64,000 nucleotides of DNA, taken from Moringa oleifera. Its lineage: Eukaryota; Streptophyta; Magnoliopsida; Brassicales; Moringaceae. A program made the translations under genes and the position numbers. The notes under the pieces were generated by a model. It saw only the letters and a program-made list of their open reading frames with translations, had not been told where the DNA came from and ran no database searches. Shown here piece by piece: positions 23,081-36,000 of this stretch. The stretch is from NCBI GenBank assembly GCA_021397835.1, contig JAJFZO010000642.1, positions 1 to 64,000 of the forward strand. Direction: 5' to 3'. Each line of letters opens with the position of its first letter. Positions within the stretch are counted from its first letter, which is position 1.

Positions 23081-25329
23081 GCCCACAACATCGAGCTTGT
23101 CTAGCCATATCCCAGCACATTATCCCACGATTATTCTCGCTTCGTTGCCCACGTTTTTCCCACCAATGAGGCCTTGGCAGTAGGGGTGCCGCGGCTGGAG
23201 GTCTGGCTCTCTCGTTTTTAACGGCCGACGATCGTGTCGTCGATCGCGCTGCGTAATGAGTCCGCCTAGGCAAGCATGAGCGTCGAGATCCAACCCCACG
23301 TCTGCCGCCTCAAGGGCCTGCGAGGAAGCACTACGCATTCTCGAAATCCCCCCAACCAATTGGCCCTCGTGTAGCATGCATCATCGTTAGCTTCGCCGCC
23401 CACACCATCGAGCTTGTCTAGCCAAATCCCAGCACATTATCCCATAATTATGCTCGCTTCGTTGCCCGCATTTTTCCCACCAATGAGGCCTTGGCAGTAG
23501 GGGTGCCGAGGCTGGCTGTGTGGCTCGCTCGTTTCTAACGGCCGACGATCGTGTCGTCGATCGCGCTGCGCAATGAGTCCGCCTAGGCAAGCATAAGCGT
23601 CGAGATCCAACCCCACGTCTGCCGCCCCGAGGGCCTTCGACGAAGCTCTCCGCATGCTCCAAATCCCCCCAATAATTCGGCCCTCACGTAGCATGCATCA
23701 TCGTGAGCTTCGCCGCCCACACCATCGAGCTTGTCCAGCCATATCCCAGAACATTATCCCACGATTATTCTCGCTTCGTTGCCCACGTTTTTCCCACCAA
23801 TGAGGCCTTGGCAGTAGGGGTGCCGAGGCTAGCCGTGTGGCTCACTTGTTTCTACCGGCCGACGATCGTGTCGTCGATCGCACTGCGCAATGTGTCCGCC
23901 TAGGCAAGCATGAGCGTTGAGATCCAACCCCACGTCTGCCGCCCCGACGGCCTACGACGAAGCACTCCGCATGCTCGAAATCCCCCCAACAATTTGGCCC
24001 TCACGTAGCATGCATCATCGTGAGCTTCGCCGCCCACACCATCGAGCTTGTCTAGCCATATCCCAGCACATTATCCCACGATTATTCTTGCTTCGTTTCC
24101 CACGTTTTTCCCACCAATGAGGCCTTGGCAGTAGGGGTGCCGAGACTGGCCGTCTGACTTGCTCGTTTTTAACGGTCGACGATCGTGTCGTCGATCGCGC
24201 TGCATAATGAGTCCACCTAGGCAAGCATGAGCGTCGAGATCCAACCCCACGTCTGCTGCCTCGAGGGCCTGCGAGGAAGCACTACGCATTCTCGAAATCC
24301 CCCCAACCATTTGGCTCTCCTGTAGCATGCATCATCGTTAGCTTCGCCGCCCACACCATCGAGCTTGTCTAGCCAAATCCCAGCACATTATCCCATGATT
24401 ATTCTCGCTTCGTTTCCCACATTTTTCCCACCAATGAGACCTTAGCAGTGGGGGTGCCGAAGTTGGCTGTGTGGCTCTCTCGTTTCTAACGGCCGACGAT
24501 CCTGTCGTCGATCGCGCTGCATAATGAGTCCGCCTAGGCAAGCATGAGTGTCGAGATCCAACCCCACGTCTGTCGCCTCAAGGTCCTGCGAGGAAGCACT
24601 ACGCATTCTCGAAATCCCCCCAACCATTTGGCTCTCGTGTAGCATGCATCGTCGTTAGCTTCGCCGCCCACACCATCGAGCTTGTCTAGCCAAATCCCAG
24701 CACATTATCCCACGATTATTCTGGCTTCGTTGCCCACGTTTTTCCCTCAAATGAGGCCTTGGCAGTAGGGGTGCCGAGGCTGGCTGTGTGGCTCGCTCGT
24801 TTCTAACAGCCGACGATCGTGTCGTCGATCGTGCTGCGCAATGTGTCCGCCTAGGCAAGCATGAGCGTCGAGATCCAACCCCACGTCTGTCGCCCCGAGG
24901 GCCTACGACGAAGCACTCCGCATGCTCGAAATCCCCCCAACAATTTGGCCCTCACGTACCATGCATCATCGTGAGCCTCGCCGCCCACACCATCGAGCTT
25001 GTCCAGCCATATCCCAGCACATTATCCCACGATTATTCTCGCTTCGTTGCCCACGTTTTTCCCACGAATGAGGCCTTGGCAGTAGGGGTGCCGAGGCTAG
25101 CCGTGTGGCTCACTTGTTTCTACCGGTCGACGATCGTGTCGTCGATCGCACTGCGCAATGTGTCCGCCTAGGCAAGCATGAGCGTTGAGATCCAACCCCA
25201 CGTCTGCCGCCCCGACGGCCTACGACGAAGCACTCCGCATGCTCGAAATCCCCCCAACAATTTGGCCCACACGTAGCATGCATCATCGTGAGCTTCGCCG
25301 CCCACACCATCGAGCTTGTCTAGCCATAT

Positions 25330-25740
25330 CACAGCACATTATCCCACGATTATTTCTTGCTTCGTTTCCGCACGTTTTTTCCCACCAATGAGGCCTTGGC
25401 AGTAGGGTGCCGAGACTGCACGTCTGAGCTTGCTCGTTTTTTAACGGTCGAACAGCTCGGTCCGCGATCGCCGGCTGCATAATGAGTCGAAAAAACTTTA
25501 GGCAAGCATGAGCGTCGAGATCCAACCCCACGTCTGCTGCCTCGAGGCCTGCGAGAAGCATCTAACGCATATCTCGAAATCCCCATCCCCCAACCATTTG
25601 CTCTCCTGTCGTCCATGCATCATCGTTGCTCGCCGCCCACAACCATCGAGCTTGTCTAGCCCATAATATCCCAGCACATTTATCCCACGATTATTCGCGC
25701 TCTTCGTTGCCCACGTTTTTTCCACCAATGAGGCCTTGGC
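25330..25740. repeat. Indel-riddled array A monomers
   Basis: Dense small indels, many in homopolymers, appear here: gattatttcttgc, cgtttccgcacg, cgttttttaacggtcgaac, gagtcgaaaaaacttta, catctaacgcatatctcg, ccccatcccccaacc and agcccataatatccc. The register moves by about +27 bp across the block. The next monomer is normal. This is best explained as low consensus quality, with decay as the alternative. Confidence 0.75.
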
Positions 25741-27090
25741 AGTAGGAGTTGCCGAGGCTGGCTGTGTGGCTCGCTTGTTTCTAACGGCCGACGATCGTGT
25801 CGTTCGATCGCGCTGCGCAATGAGTCCGCCTAGGCAAGCATGAGCGTCGAGATCCAAACCCCACGTCTGCCGCCCCGAGGGCTTCGATGAAGCACTTCGC
25901 ATGCTCGAAATCCCCCCAATAAGTTGACCTTCACGTAGCATGCATCATCGTGAGCTTCGCCGCCCACACCATCGAGCTTGTCTAGCCATATCCCAGCACA
26001 TTATCCCACGATTATTCTCGCTTCGTTGTCCACGTTTTTCCCACCAATGAGGCCTTGGCAGTAGGGGTGCCGAGGCTGGCGGTCTGGCTCGCTCGTTTTT
26101 AACGACCGACGATCGTGTCGTCGATCGCGCTGCATAATGAGTCCGCCTAGGCAAGCATGAGCGTCGAGATCCAACCCCACGTCTGCCGCCTCAAGGGCCT
26201 GCGAGGAAGCACTACGCATTCTCGAAATCCCCCTAACCATTTGGCTCTCGTGTAGCATGCATCATCGTTAGCTTCGCCGCCGACACGATCGAGCTTGTCT
26301 AGCCAAATCCCAGCATATTATCCCATGATTATTCTCGCTTCGTTGCCCACGTTTTTCCACCAATGAGGCCTTGGCAATGGAGGTGCCGAGGCTGGCCGTG
26401 TGGCTCGCTCGTTTCTAACGATCGACGATCGTGTCGTCGATCGCGCTTCGCAATGAGTCCGCCTAGGCAAGCATGAGTGTCGAGATCCAACCCCACGTCT
26501 GTCACCCCGAGGGCCTACGACGAAGCACTCCGCATGCTCGAAATCCCCCCAACAATTTGGCCCTCACGTAGCATGCATCATCGTGAGCTTCGCCGCCCAC
26601 ACCATTGAGCTTGTCTAGCCATATCCCAGCACATTATCCCACGATTATTCTCGCTTCGTTGCCCATGGTTTTCCCACCAATGAGGCCTTGCCAGTAGGGG
26701 TGCCGAGGCTGGCCGTCTGGCTCGCTCGTTTTTAACGGCCGACGATCGTGTCGTCGATCGCGCTGCATAATGAGTCCGCCTAGGCAAGCATGAGCGTCGA
26801 GATCCAACCCCACGTCTGTCGCCTCAAGGTCCTGCGAGGAAGCACTACGCATTCTCGAAATCCCCCCAACCATTTGGCTCTCGTGTAGCATGCATCGTCG
26901 TTAGCTTCGCCGCCCACACCATCGAGCTTGTCTAGCCAAATCCCAGCACATTATCCCACGATTATTCTGGCTTCGTTGCCCACGTTTTTCCCTCAAATGA
27001 GGCCTTGGCAGTAGGGGTGCCGAGGCGGGCCGTGTGGCTCGCTCATTTCTAACGGCCGACGATCGTGTCGTCAATTGCGCTGAGCAATGA

Positions 27091-30000
27091 GTCCGTCTAG
27101 GCAAGCCTGAGCGTCGAGATCCAACCCCACGTCTGTCGCCCCGAGGGCCTACGACGAAGCACTCCGCATGCTCGAAATCCCCCCAATAATTTGGCCCTCA
27201 CGTAGCATGCATCATCGTGAGCTTCGCCGCCCACACCATCGAGCCTGTCTAGCAATATCCCAGCACATTATCCCACGATTCTTCTCGCTTCGTTTCCCAC
27301 GTTTTTCCCACCAATGAGGCCTTGGCAGTAAGGGTGCCGAGGCTGGCCGTCTGGCTCGCTTATTTTTAACGGCCGACGATCGTGTCGTCGATCGCGCTAC
27401 ATAATGAGTCCGCATAGGCAAGCATGAGCGTCGAGATCCTACCCCACGTCTGCCGCCTCAAGGGCCTACGAGGAAGCACTACGCATTCTCGAAATCCCCC
27501 CAACCATTTGGCTCTCCTGTAGCATGCATCATCGTTAGCTTCGCCGCCCACACCATCGAGCTTGTCTAGCCAAATCCCAGCACATTATCCCATGATTATT
27601 CTCGCTTCGTTTCCCACATTTTTCCCACCAATGAGGCCTTAGCAGTGGGGGTGCCGAAGTTGGCTGTGTGGCTCTCTCGTTTCTAAAGGCCGACGATGGT
27701 GTCGTCGATCGCGCTGCGCAATGGGTACGCCTAGGCAAGCATGAGCGTCGAGATACAACCCCACGTCTGCCGCCCCGAGGGCCTATGACGAAGCACTACG
27801 CATGCTCGAAATCCCCTCAACCATTTGGCTCTCGTGTAACACGCATCATCGTTAGCTTCGCCGCCCACACAATCGAGCTTGTCTAGCAAAATCCCAGCAC
27901 ATTATCCCACGATTATTCTCGCTTCGTTGCCCAGGTTTTTCCCACAAATGAGGCCTTGGCTGTAGGGGTGCCGAGGCTGGCCGTGTGGCTCGCTCGTTTC
28001 TAACGGCCGACGATCGTGTCGTCGATTGCGCTGCGCAATGAGTCCGTCTAGGCAAGCCTGAGCGTCGAGATCCAACCCCACATCTGTCGCCCCGAGGGCC
28101 TACGACGAAGCACTCAGCATGCTCGAAATCCCCCCAACAATTTGGCCCTCACGTAACATGCATCATCGTGAGCTTCGCCGCCCACACCATCGAGCTTGTC
28201 TAGCCATATCCCAGCACATTATCCCACGATTATTCTCGCTTCGTTGCCCACGATTTTCCCACCAATGAGGCCTTGGCAGTAGGGGTGCCGAGGTTGGCTG
28301 TGTGGCTCGCTCGTTTCTAACGGCCGACGATCGTGTCGTCGATTGCGCTGCGCAATGAGTCCGCCTAGGCAAGCATGAGCGTCGAGATCCAACCCCACGT
28401 CTACCGCCCCGAGGGCCTACGACGAAGCACTCCGCATGCTCGAAATCCCCCCAACAATTTGGCCCTCACGTAGCATGCATCATCGTGAGCTTCGCCGCCC
28501 ACACCATCGAGCTTGTCTAGCCATATCCCAGCTCATTATCCCACGATTATTCTCGCTTCGTTGCCCACGTTTTTCCCACCAATGATGCCTTGCAGAGGGG
28601 TGCCGAGGCTGGCCGTCTGGCTCGCTCATTTTTAACGGCCGACCATCGTGTCGTTGATCGTGCTGCATAATGAGTCCGACTAGGCAAGCATGAGCATCGA
28701 GATCCAACCCACGTCTGTCGCCTCAAGGGCATGCGAGGAGGCACTACGCATTCTCGAAATCCCCCCAACCATTTGGCTCTCTCACGTGTAGCACGCATCA
28801 TCGTGAGCTTCGCCGCCCACACCATCGAGCTTGTCTAGCAAAATCCCAGCACATTATCCCACTATTATTCTCGCTTCGTTGCCCATGATTTTCCCACAAA
28901 TGAGGCCTTGGCTGTAGGGGTGCCGAGGCTGGCCGTGTGGCTCGCTCATTTCTAACGGCGACGATCGTGTTGTTGATTGCGCTGCGCAATGAGTCCGTCT
29001 AGGCAAGCCTGAGCGTCGAGATCCAACCCCACATCTGTCGTCCCAAGGGCCTACGACGAAGCACTCTGCATGCTCGAAATCCCCCCAACAATTTGGCCCT
29101 CACGTAGCATGCATCATCGTGAGCTTCGCCGCCCACACCATCGAGCTTGTCCAGCCATATCCCAGCACATTATCCCACGATTATTCTCGCTTCGTTGCCC
29201 ACGTTTTGCCCACCAATGAGGCCTTGGTAGTTAGGGTGCCGAGGCTGGCCGTCTGGCTCGCTCGTTTTTAACGGCCGACGATCGTGTCGTCGATCGCGCT
29301 GTATAATGAGTCCGCGTAGGCAAGCATGAGCGTCAAGATCCAACCCCACGTCTGCCGCCGCAATGGCCTGCGAGGAAGAACTGCGCATTCTCGAAATCCC
29401 CCAAACCATTTGGCTCTCGTGTAGCATGCATCATCGTTAGCTTTGCCACGCACACCATCGAGCTTGTCTAGCCAAATCCCACCACATTATCCCATGATTA
29501 TTCTCGCTTCGTTGCCCACATTTTTCCCACCAATGAGGCCTTGGCAATAGGGGTGCCGAGGCTGGCCGTGTGGCTCGCTCGTTTCTAACGGCCGACGATC
29601 TTGTCGTCGATTGCGCTGCGTAATGAGTCCGCCTAGGGAAGCATGAGCGTCGAAATCCAACCCCACGTCTACCGCCCCGAGGGCCTTCGACGAAGCACTC
29701 CGCATGCTCAAAATCCCCCCAACAATTTGGCCCTCACGTAGCATGCATCATCGTGAGCTTCGCCGCCCACACCATCGAGCTTGTCTAGCCATATCCCAGC
29801 ACATTATCCCACGATTATTCTCGCTTCGTTGCCCACGTTTTTCCCACAAATGAGGCCTTGGCAGTAGGGGTGCCGAGGCTGGCCGTCTGGCTCGCTCGTT
29901 TTTAACGGCCGACGATCGTGTCGTCGATCGTGCTGCATAATGAGTCCGACTAGGCAAGCATGAGCGTCGAGATCCAACCCCCCGTCTGTCGCCTCAAGGG

Positions 30001-33000
30001 CATGCGAGGAGGCACTACGCATTCTCGAAATCCCCCCAACCATTTGGCTCTCGTGTAGCACGCATCATCGTTAGCTTCGCCGCCCACACCATCGAGCTTG
30101 TCTAGCCAAATCCCAACACATTATCCCAGGATTATTCTCGCTTCGTTGCCCACATTTTTCCCACCAATGAGGCCTTGGCAATAGGGGTGCCGAGGCTGGC
30201 CGTGTGGCTCGCTCGTTTCTAACGGCCGACGATCGTGTCGTCGATCGCGCTGCACAATGAGTCCGTCTAGGCAAGCCTAAGCGTCGAGATCCAACCCCAC
30301 GTCTGCCGCCCCGAGGGCCTACGACGAAGCACTCCGCATGCTCGAAATCCCCCCAACAATTTGGCCCTCACGTAGCATGCATCATCGTGAGCTTCGCCGC
30401 CCACACCATCGAGCTTGTCTAGCCATATCCCAGCACATTATCCCACAATTATTCTCGCTTCGTTGCCCACGTTTTTCCCACCAATGAGGTCTTGGCGGTA
30501 GGGGTGCCGAGGCTGGCTGTCTGGCTCGCTCATTTCTAACGGCCGACAATCGTGTCGTCGATCGCGCTGAGCAATGAGTCCGTCTAGGCAAGCCTGAGCG
30601 TCGAGATCCAACCCCACGTCTGCCGCCCCGAGGGCCTACGACGAAGAACTCCGCATGCTCGAAATCGCCCAAACAATTTGGCCCTCACGTAGCATGCATC
30701 ATCGTGAGCTTCGCCGCCCACACCATCAAGCTTGTCTAGCCATATCCCAGCACATTATCCCAGGATTATTCTCGCTTCGTTGCCCACGTTTTTCCCACCA
30801 ATGAGGCCTTGGCAGTAGGGGAGCCGAGGCTGGCTGTGTGGCTCGCTCGTTTCTAACGGCCGACTATCGTGTCGTTGATCGCGCTGCGCTATGAGTCCGC
30901 CTAGGCAAGCATGAGCGTCGAGATCCAACCCCACGTCTGTCGCCCCGAGGGCCTACGATGAAGCGCTTCGCATTCTCGTAATCCCCCCAACAATTTGGCC
31001 GTCACGTAGCATGCATCATCGTGAGATTCGCCGCCCACACCATCGAGCTTGTCTAGCCATATCCCAGCACATTATCCCAGGATTATTCTCGCTTTGTTGC
31101 CCACGTTTTTCCCACCAATGAGGCCTTGGCAGCAGGGGAGCCGAGGCTGGCTGTGTGGCTCGCTCGTTTCTAACGGTCGACGATCGTGTCGTTGATCGCG
31201 CTGCGCTATGAGTCCGCCTAGGCAAGCATGAGCGTCGAGATCCAACCCCACGTCTGTCGCCCCGAGGGCCTACGATGAAGCGCTTCGCATGCTCGTAATC
31301 CCCCCAACAATTTGGCCGTCACGTAGCATGCATCATCGTGAGATTCGCCGCCCACACCATCGAGCTTGTCTAGCCATATCTCAGCACATTATCCCACGAT
31401 TATTCTCGCTTCATTGCCCACGTTTTTCCCACCAATGTGGCCTTGGCAGTAGGGGTGCCGAGGTTGGCCGTCTGGCTCGCTCGTTTCTAACGGCCGACGA
31501 TCGTGTCGTCGATCGCGCTGCGCAATGAGTTCGTCTAGGCAAGCCTGAGCGTCGAGATCCAACCCCACGTCTGCCGCCCCGAGGGCCTACGACGAAGCAC
31601 TCCGCATGCTCGAAATCCCCCCAACAATTTGGCCCTCACGTAGCATGCATCAACATGAGCTTCGCCGCCCACACCATCGAGCTTGTCTAGCCATATCCCA
31701 GCACATTATCCCACGATTATTCTCGCTTCGTTGCCCATATTTTTCCCACCAATGAGGCCTTGGCAGTGGGGGTGCTGAGGCTGGCCGTCTGGCTCGCTCG
31801 TTTTTAACGGCCGACGATCGTGTCGTCGATCGCGCTGCATAATGAGTCCGCCTAGGCAAGCATGAGCGTCGAGATCCAACCCCACGTCTATCGCCTCAAG
31901 GGCCATGCGAGGAAGCACTACGCATTCTCGAAATCCCCCCAACCATTTGGCTCTCGTGTAGCATGCATCATTGTTAGCTTCGCCACCCACACCATCGAGC
32001 TTGTCTAGCCAAATCTCAGCACATTATCCCATGATTATTCTCGCTTCGTTGCCCACGTTTTTCCCACCAATGAGGCCTTGGCAATAGGGGTGCCGAGGCT
32101 GGCCGTGTGGCTCGCTCGTTTCTAACGGCCGACGATCGTGTCGTCGATCGCGCTGTGCAATGAGTCCGCCTAGGCAAGCATGAACGTCGAGATCCAACCC
32201 CACGTCTGCCGCCCCGAGGGCCTACGACGAAGCACTCCGCATGCTCGAAATCCCCCTAACAATTTGGCCCTCACGTAGCATGCATCATCGTGAGCTTCGC
32301 CACCCACACCATCGAGCTTGTATAGCCATATCCCAACACATTATCCGAAGATTATTCTCGCTTCGTTGCCCACGTTTTTCCCACCAATGAGGCCTTGGCA
32401 GTAGGGGTGCCGAGGCTGGCAGTGTGGCTCGCTCGTTTCTAACGGCCGACGATAGTGTCGTCGATCGCGCTGCGCAATGAGTCTGCCTAGGCAAGCATGA
32501 GCGTCGGATCCAACCCCACGTCTGCCGCCCCGAGGGCCTACGACGAAGCACTCCGCATGCTCGAAATCCCCCCAACAATTTGGCCCTCACATAGCATGCA
32601 TCATCGTGAGCTTCGCCGCCCACACCATCGAGCTTGTATAGCCATATCCCAACACATTATCCCACGATTTTTCTCGCTTTGTTGCCCACGTTTTTCCCAC
32701 CAATGAGCCCTTAGCTGTAGTGGTGCCGAGGCTGGCCGTCTGGCTCGCTCATTTTTAATGGCCGACGATCGTGTCATCGATCGCGTTGCATAATGAGTCC
32801 GCCTAGGCAAGCATGAGCGTCGAGATCCAACCCCACATCTGCCGCCTCAGGGGCCTGCGAGGAAGCACTATGCATTCTCAAAATCACCCCAACCATTTGG
32901 CTCTCGTGTAGCATGCATCATCCTTAGCTTCGCCGCCCACACCATCGAGCTTGTCTAGCCAAATCCCAGCACATTATCCCACGATTATTCTCGCTTCGTT

Positions 33001-36000
33001 GCCCACGTTTTTCCCACAAACAAGGCCTTGGCTGTAGGGGTGCTGAGGCTGGCCACGTGGCTCGCTCGTTTCTAACGGCCAACGATCGTGTCGTCGATCG
33101 CGCTGCACAATGAGTCCGTCTAGGCAAGCCTGAGCGTCGAGATCCAGCCCCAAGTCTGTCGCCCCGAGGGCCTACGACGAAGCACTCAGCATGCTCGAAA
33201 TCCCCCTAACAATTTGGCCCTCACGTAGCATGCATCATCGTGAGCTTCGCCGCCCACACCATCGAGCTTGTCTAGCCATATCCCAGTACATTATCCCACG
33301 ATTATTCTCGCTTCGTTGCCCACGTTTTTCCCACCAATGAGGCCTTGGCAGTAGGGGTGCCGAGGTTGGCTGTGTGGCTCGCTCGTTTCTAATGGCTGAC
33401 GATCTTGTCGTCGATCGGGCTGCGCAATGAGTCCGCCTAGCCAAGCATGAGCGTTGAGATCCAACCCCACGTCTGTCGCCCCGAGGGCCTACGACGAAGC
33501 ACTCCGCATGCTCGAAATCCCCCCAACAATTTGGCCCTCACGTAGCATGCATCATCGTGAGCTTCGCCGCCCACACCATCGAGCTTGTCTAGCCATATCC
33601 CAGCACATTATCCCACGATTATTCTCGCTTCGTTGCCCATGTTTTTCCCACCAATTAGGCCTTGGCAGTAGGGGTGCCGAGGCTGGCCGTCTGGCTCGCT
33701 CGTTTTTAACGGTCGATGATCGTGTCGTTGATCATGCTGCATAATGAGTCCGCCTAGGCAAGCATGAGCGTCGAGATCCAACCCCACGTCTGCCGCCTCA
33801 AGGGCCTGCGAGGAAGCACTACGCATTCTCGAAATCCCCCCAACCATTTGGCTCTCGTGTAGCATGCATCATCGTTAGCTTCGCCGCCCACACCATCGAG
33901 CTTGTCTAGCCAAATCCCAGAACATTATCCCATGATTATTCTCGCTTCGTTGCCCACGTTTTTCCGACCAATGAGGCCTTGGCAATAGGGGTGCCGAGGC
34001 TGGCCGTGTGGCTCGCTCGTTTCTAACGGCCGACAATCGTGTCGTCGATCGCGCTGCGCAATGAGTCCGCCTAGGCAAGCATGAGCGTCGAGATCCAACC
34101 CCACGTCTGCTGCCCCGAGGGCCTACGACGAAGCACTCCGCATGCTCGAAATCCCCCCAATAATTTTGCCCTCACGTAGCATGCATCATCGTGAGCTTCG
34201 CCGGCCACACCACCGAGCTTGTCTAGCCATTTCCCAACACATTATCCCACGATTATTCTCGCTTCGTTGCCCATGTTTTTCCCACCAATGAGGCCTTGGC
34301 AGTATGGGTGCCGAGGCTGGCCGTCTGGCTCGCTCGTTTTTAACGGCCGATGATCGTGTCGTCGATCGCGCTGCATAATGAGTCCGCCTAGGCAAGCATG
34401 AGCGTCGAGATCCAACCCCACGTCTGCCGCCTCAGGGGCCTGCGAGGAAGCACTACGCATGCTCGAAATCCCCCCAACCATTTGGCTCTCGTGTAGGATG
34501 CATCATCGTTAGCTTCGCCGCCCACACCATCGAGCTTGTCTAGCCATATCCTTGCACATTATCCCACGATTATTCTCGCTTCGTTGCACACATTTTTCCC
34601 ACCAATGAGGCCTTGGCAGTAGGGGTGCCGAGGCTGGCCGTCTGGCTCGCTCGTTTTTAACGATCGACGATCGTGTCGTCGATCGTGCTGCATAATGTGT
34701 CCGCCTAGGCAAGCATGAGCGTCGAGATCCAACCCCACGTCTGCCGCCTCAGGGGCCTGCGCGGAAGCACTATGCATTCTCGAAATCCCCCCAACCATTT
34801 GGCTCTCGTGCAGCATGCATCATCGTTAGCTTCGCCGCCCACACCATCGAGCTTGTCTAGCCAAATCCAAGCACATTATCCCATGATTATTCTCACTTCG
34901 TTGCCCACGTTTTTCCCACCAATGAGGCCTTGGCAATAGGGGTGCCGAGGCTGGCCGTGTGGCTCGCTGGTTTCTAATGGTCGAAGATCGTGTCGTCGAT
35001 CGTGCTGCGTAATGAGTCCGTCTAGGCAAGCCTGAGCGTCGAGATCCAACTCCACGTCTGTCGCCCCGAGGGCCTACGATGAAGCACTCCGCATGCTCGA
35101 AATCCCCCCAACAATTTGGCCCTCACGTAGCTTGCATCATCGTGAGCTTCGCCGCCCACACCATCGAGCTTGTCTAGCCATATCCTTGCACATTATCCCA
35201 CGATTATTCTCGCTTCGTTGCCCACGTTTTTCCCACCAATGAGGCCTTGGCAGTAGGGGTGCCGAGGCTTGCCGTCTGGCTCGCTCGTTTTTAATGGTCG
35301 ACTATCGTGTCGTCGATCGCGCTGCGCAATGAGTCCGCCTAGGCAAGCATGAGCGTCGAGATCCAACCCCACGTCTGTCTCCCCGATGGCCTTCGACGAA
35401 GCACTCTGCATGCTCAAAATCCCCCCAACAATTTAGCCCTCACGTAGCATGCATCATCGTGAGCTTCGCCGCCCACTCCATCGAGCTTGTCTAGCCATAT
35501 CCCAGCACATTATCCCACGATTATTCTCACTTCGTTGCCCACGTTTTCCCCACCAATGAGGCCTTGGCAGTAGGGGTGCCGAGGCTGGCTGTGTGGCTCA
35601 CTCGTTTCTAACGGCCGACGATCGTGTCGTCGATCGCGCTGCGCAATGAGTCCGCCTAGGCAAGCATGAGCGTCGAGATCCAACCCCACGTCTGTCACCC
35701 CGAGGGCCTACGACGAAGCACTCCGCATACTCGAAATCCCCCCAATAATTTGGCCCTCATGTAGCATGCATCATCGTGAGCTTCGCCGCCCACACCATCG
35801 AGCTTGCCTAGCCATATCCCAGCACATTATCCCATGATTATTCTCGCTTCGTTGCCCACGTTTTTCCCACCAATGAGGCCTTGGCAGTAGGGGTGCCGAG
35901 GCTGGTCGTCTGGCTCGCTCGTTTTTAACGGTCGACGATCGTGTCGTCAATCGCGCTGTATAATGAGTCCGCCTAGGCAAGCATGAGCATCGAGATCCAA

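Larger units (their letters stand above)
22418..27090. repeat. Mosaic of displaced higher-order-repeat pieces
   Basis: Segments match earlier blocks at different offsets. 23,437-23,694 matches the monomer at 10,704-10,961, exactly 40 units away after allowing for the +53 shift. 23,703-24,328 matches 14,774-15,399. 24,788-25,400 matches 18,078-18,690. The catggttttcccacc monomer near 26,660 matches that near 14,220. The original order is not kept, so whole-monomer deletions or duplications have shuffled the 11-mer block. Indel-rich units lie at about 22,920-23,080 and 25,330-25,740. Confidence 0.75.
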
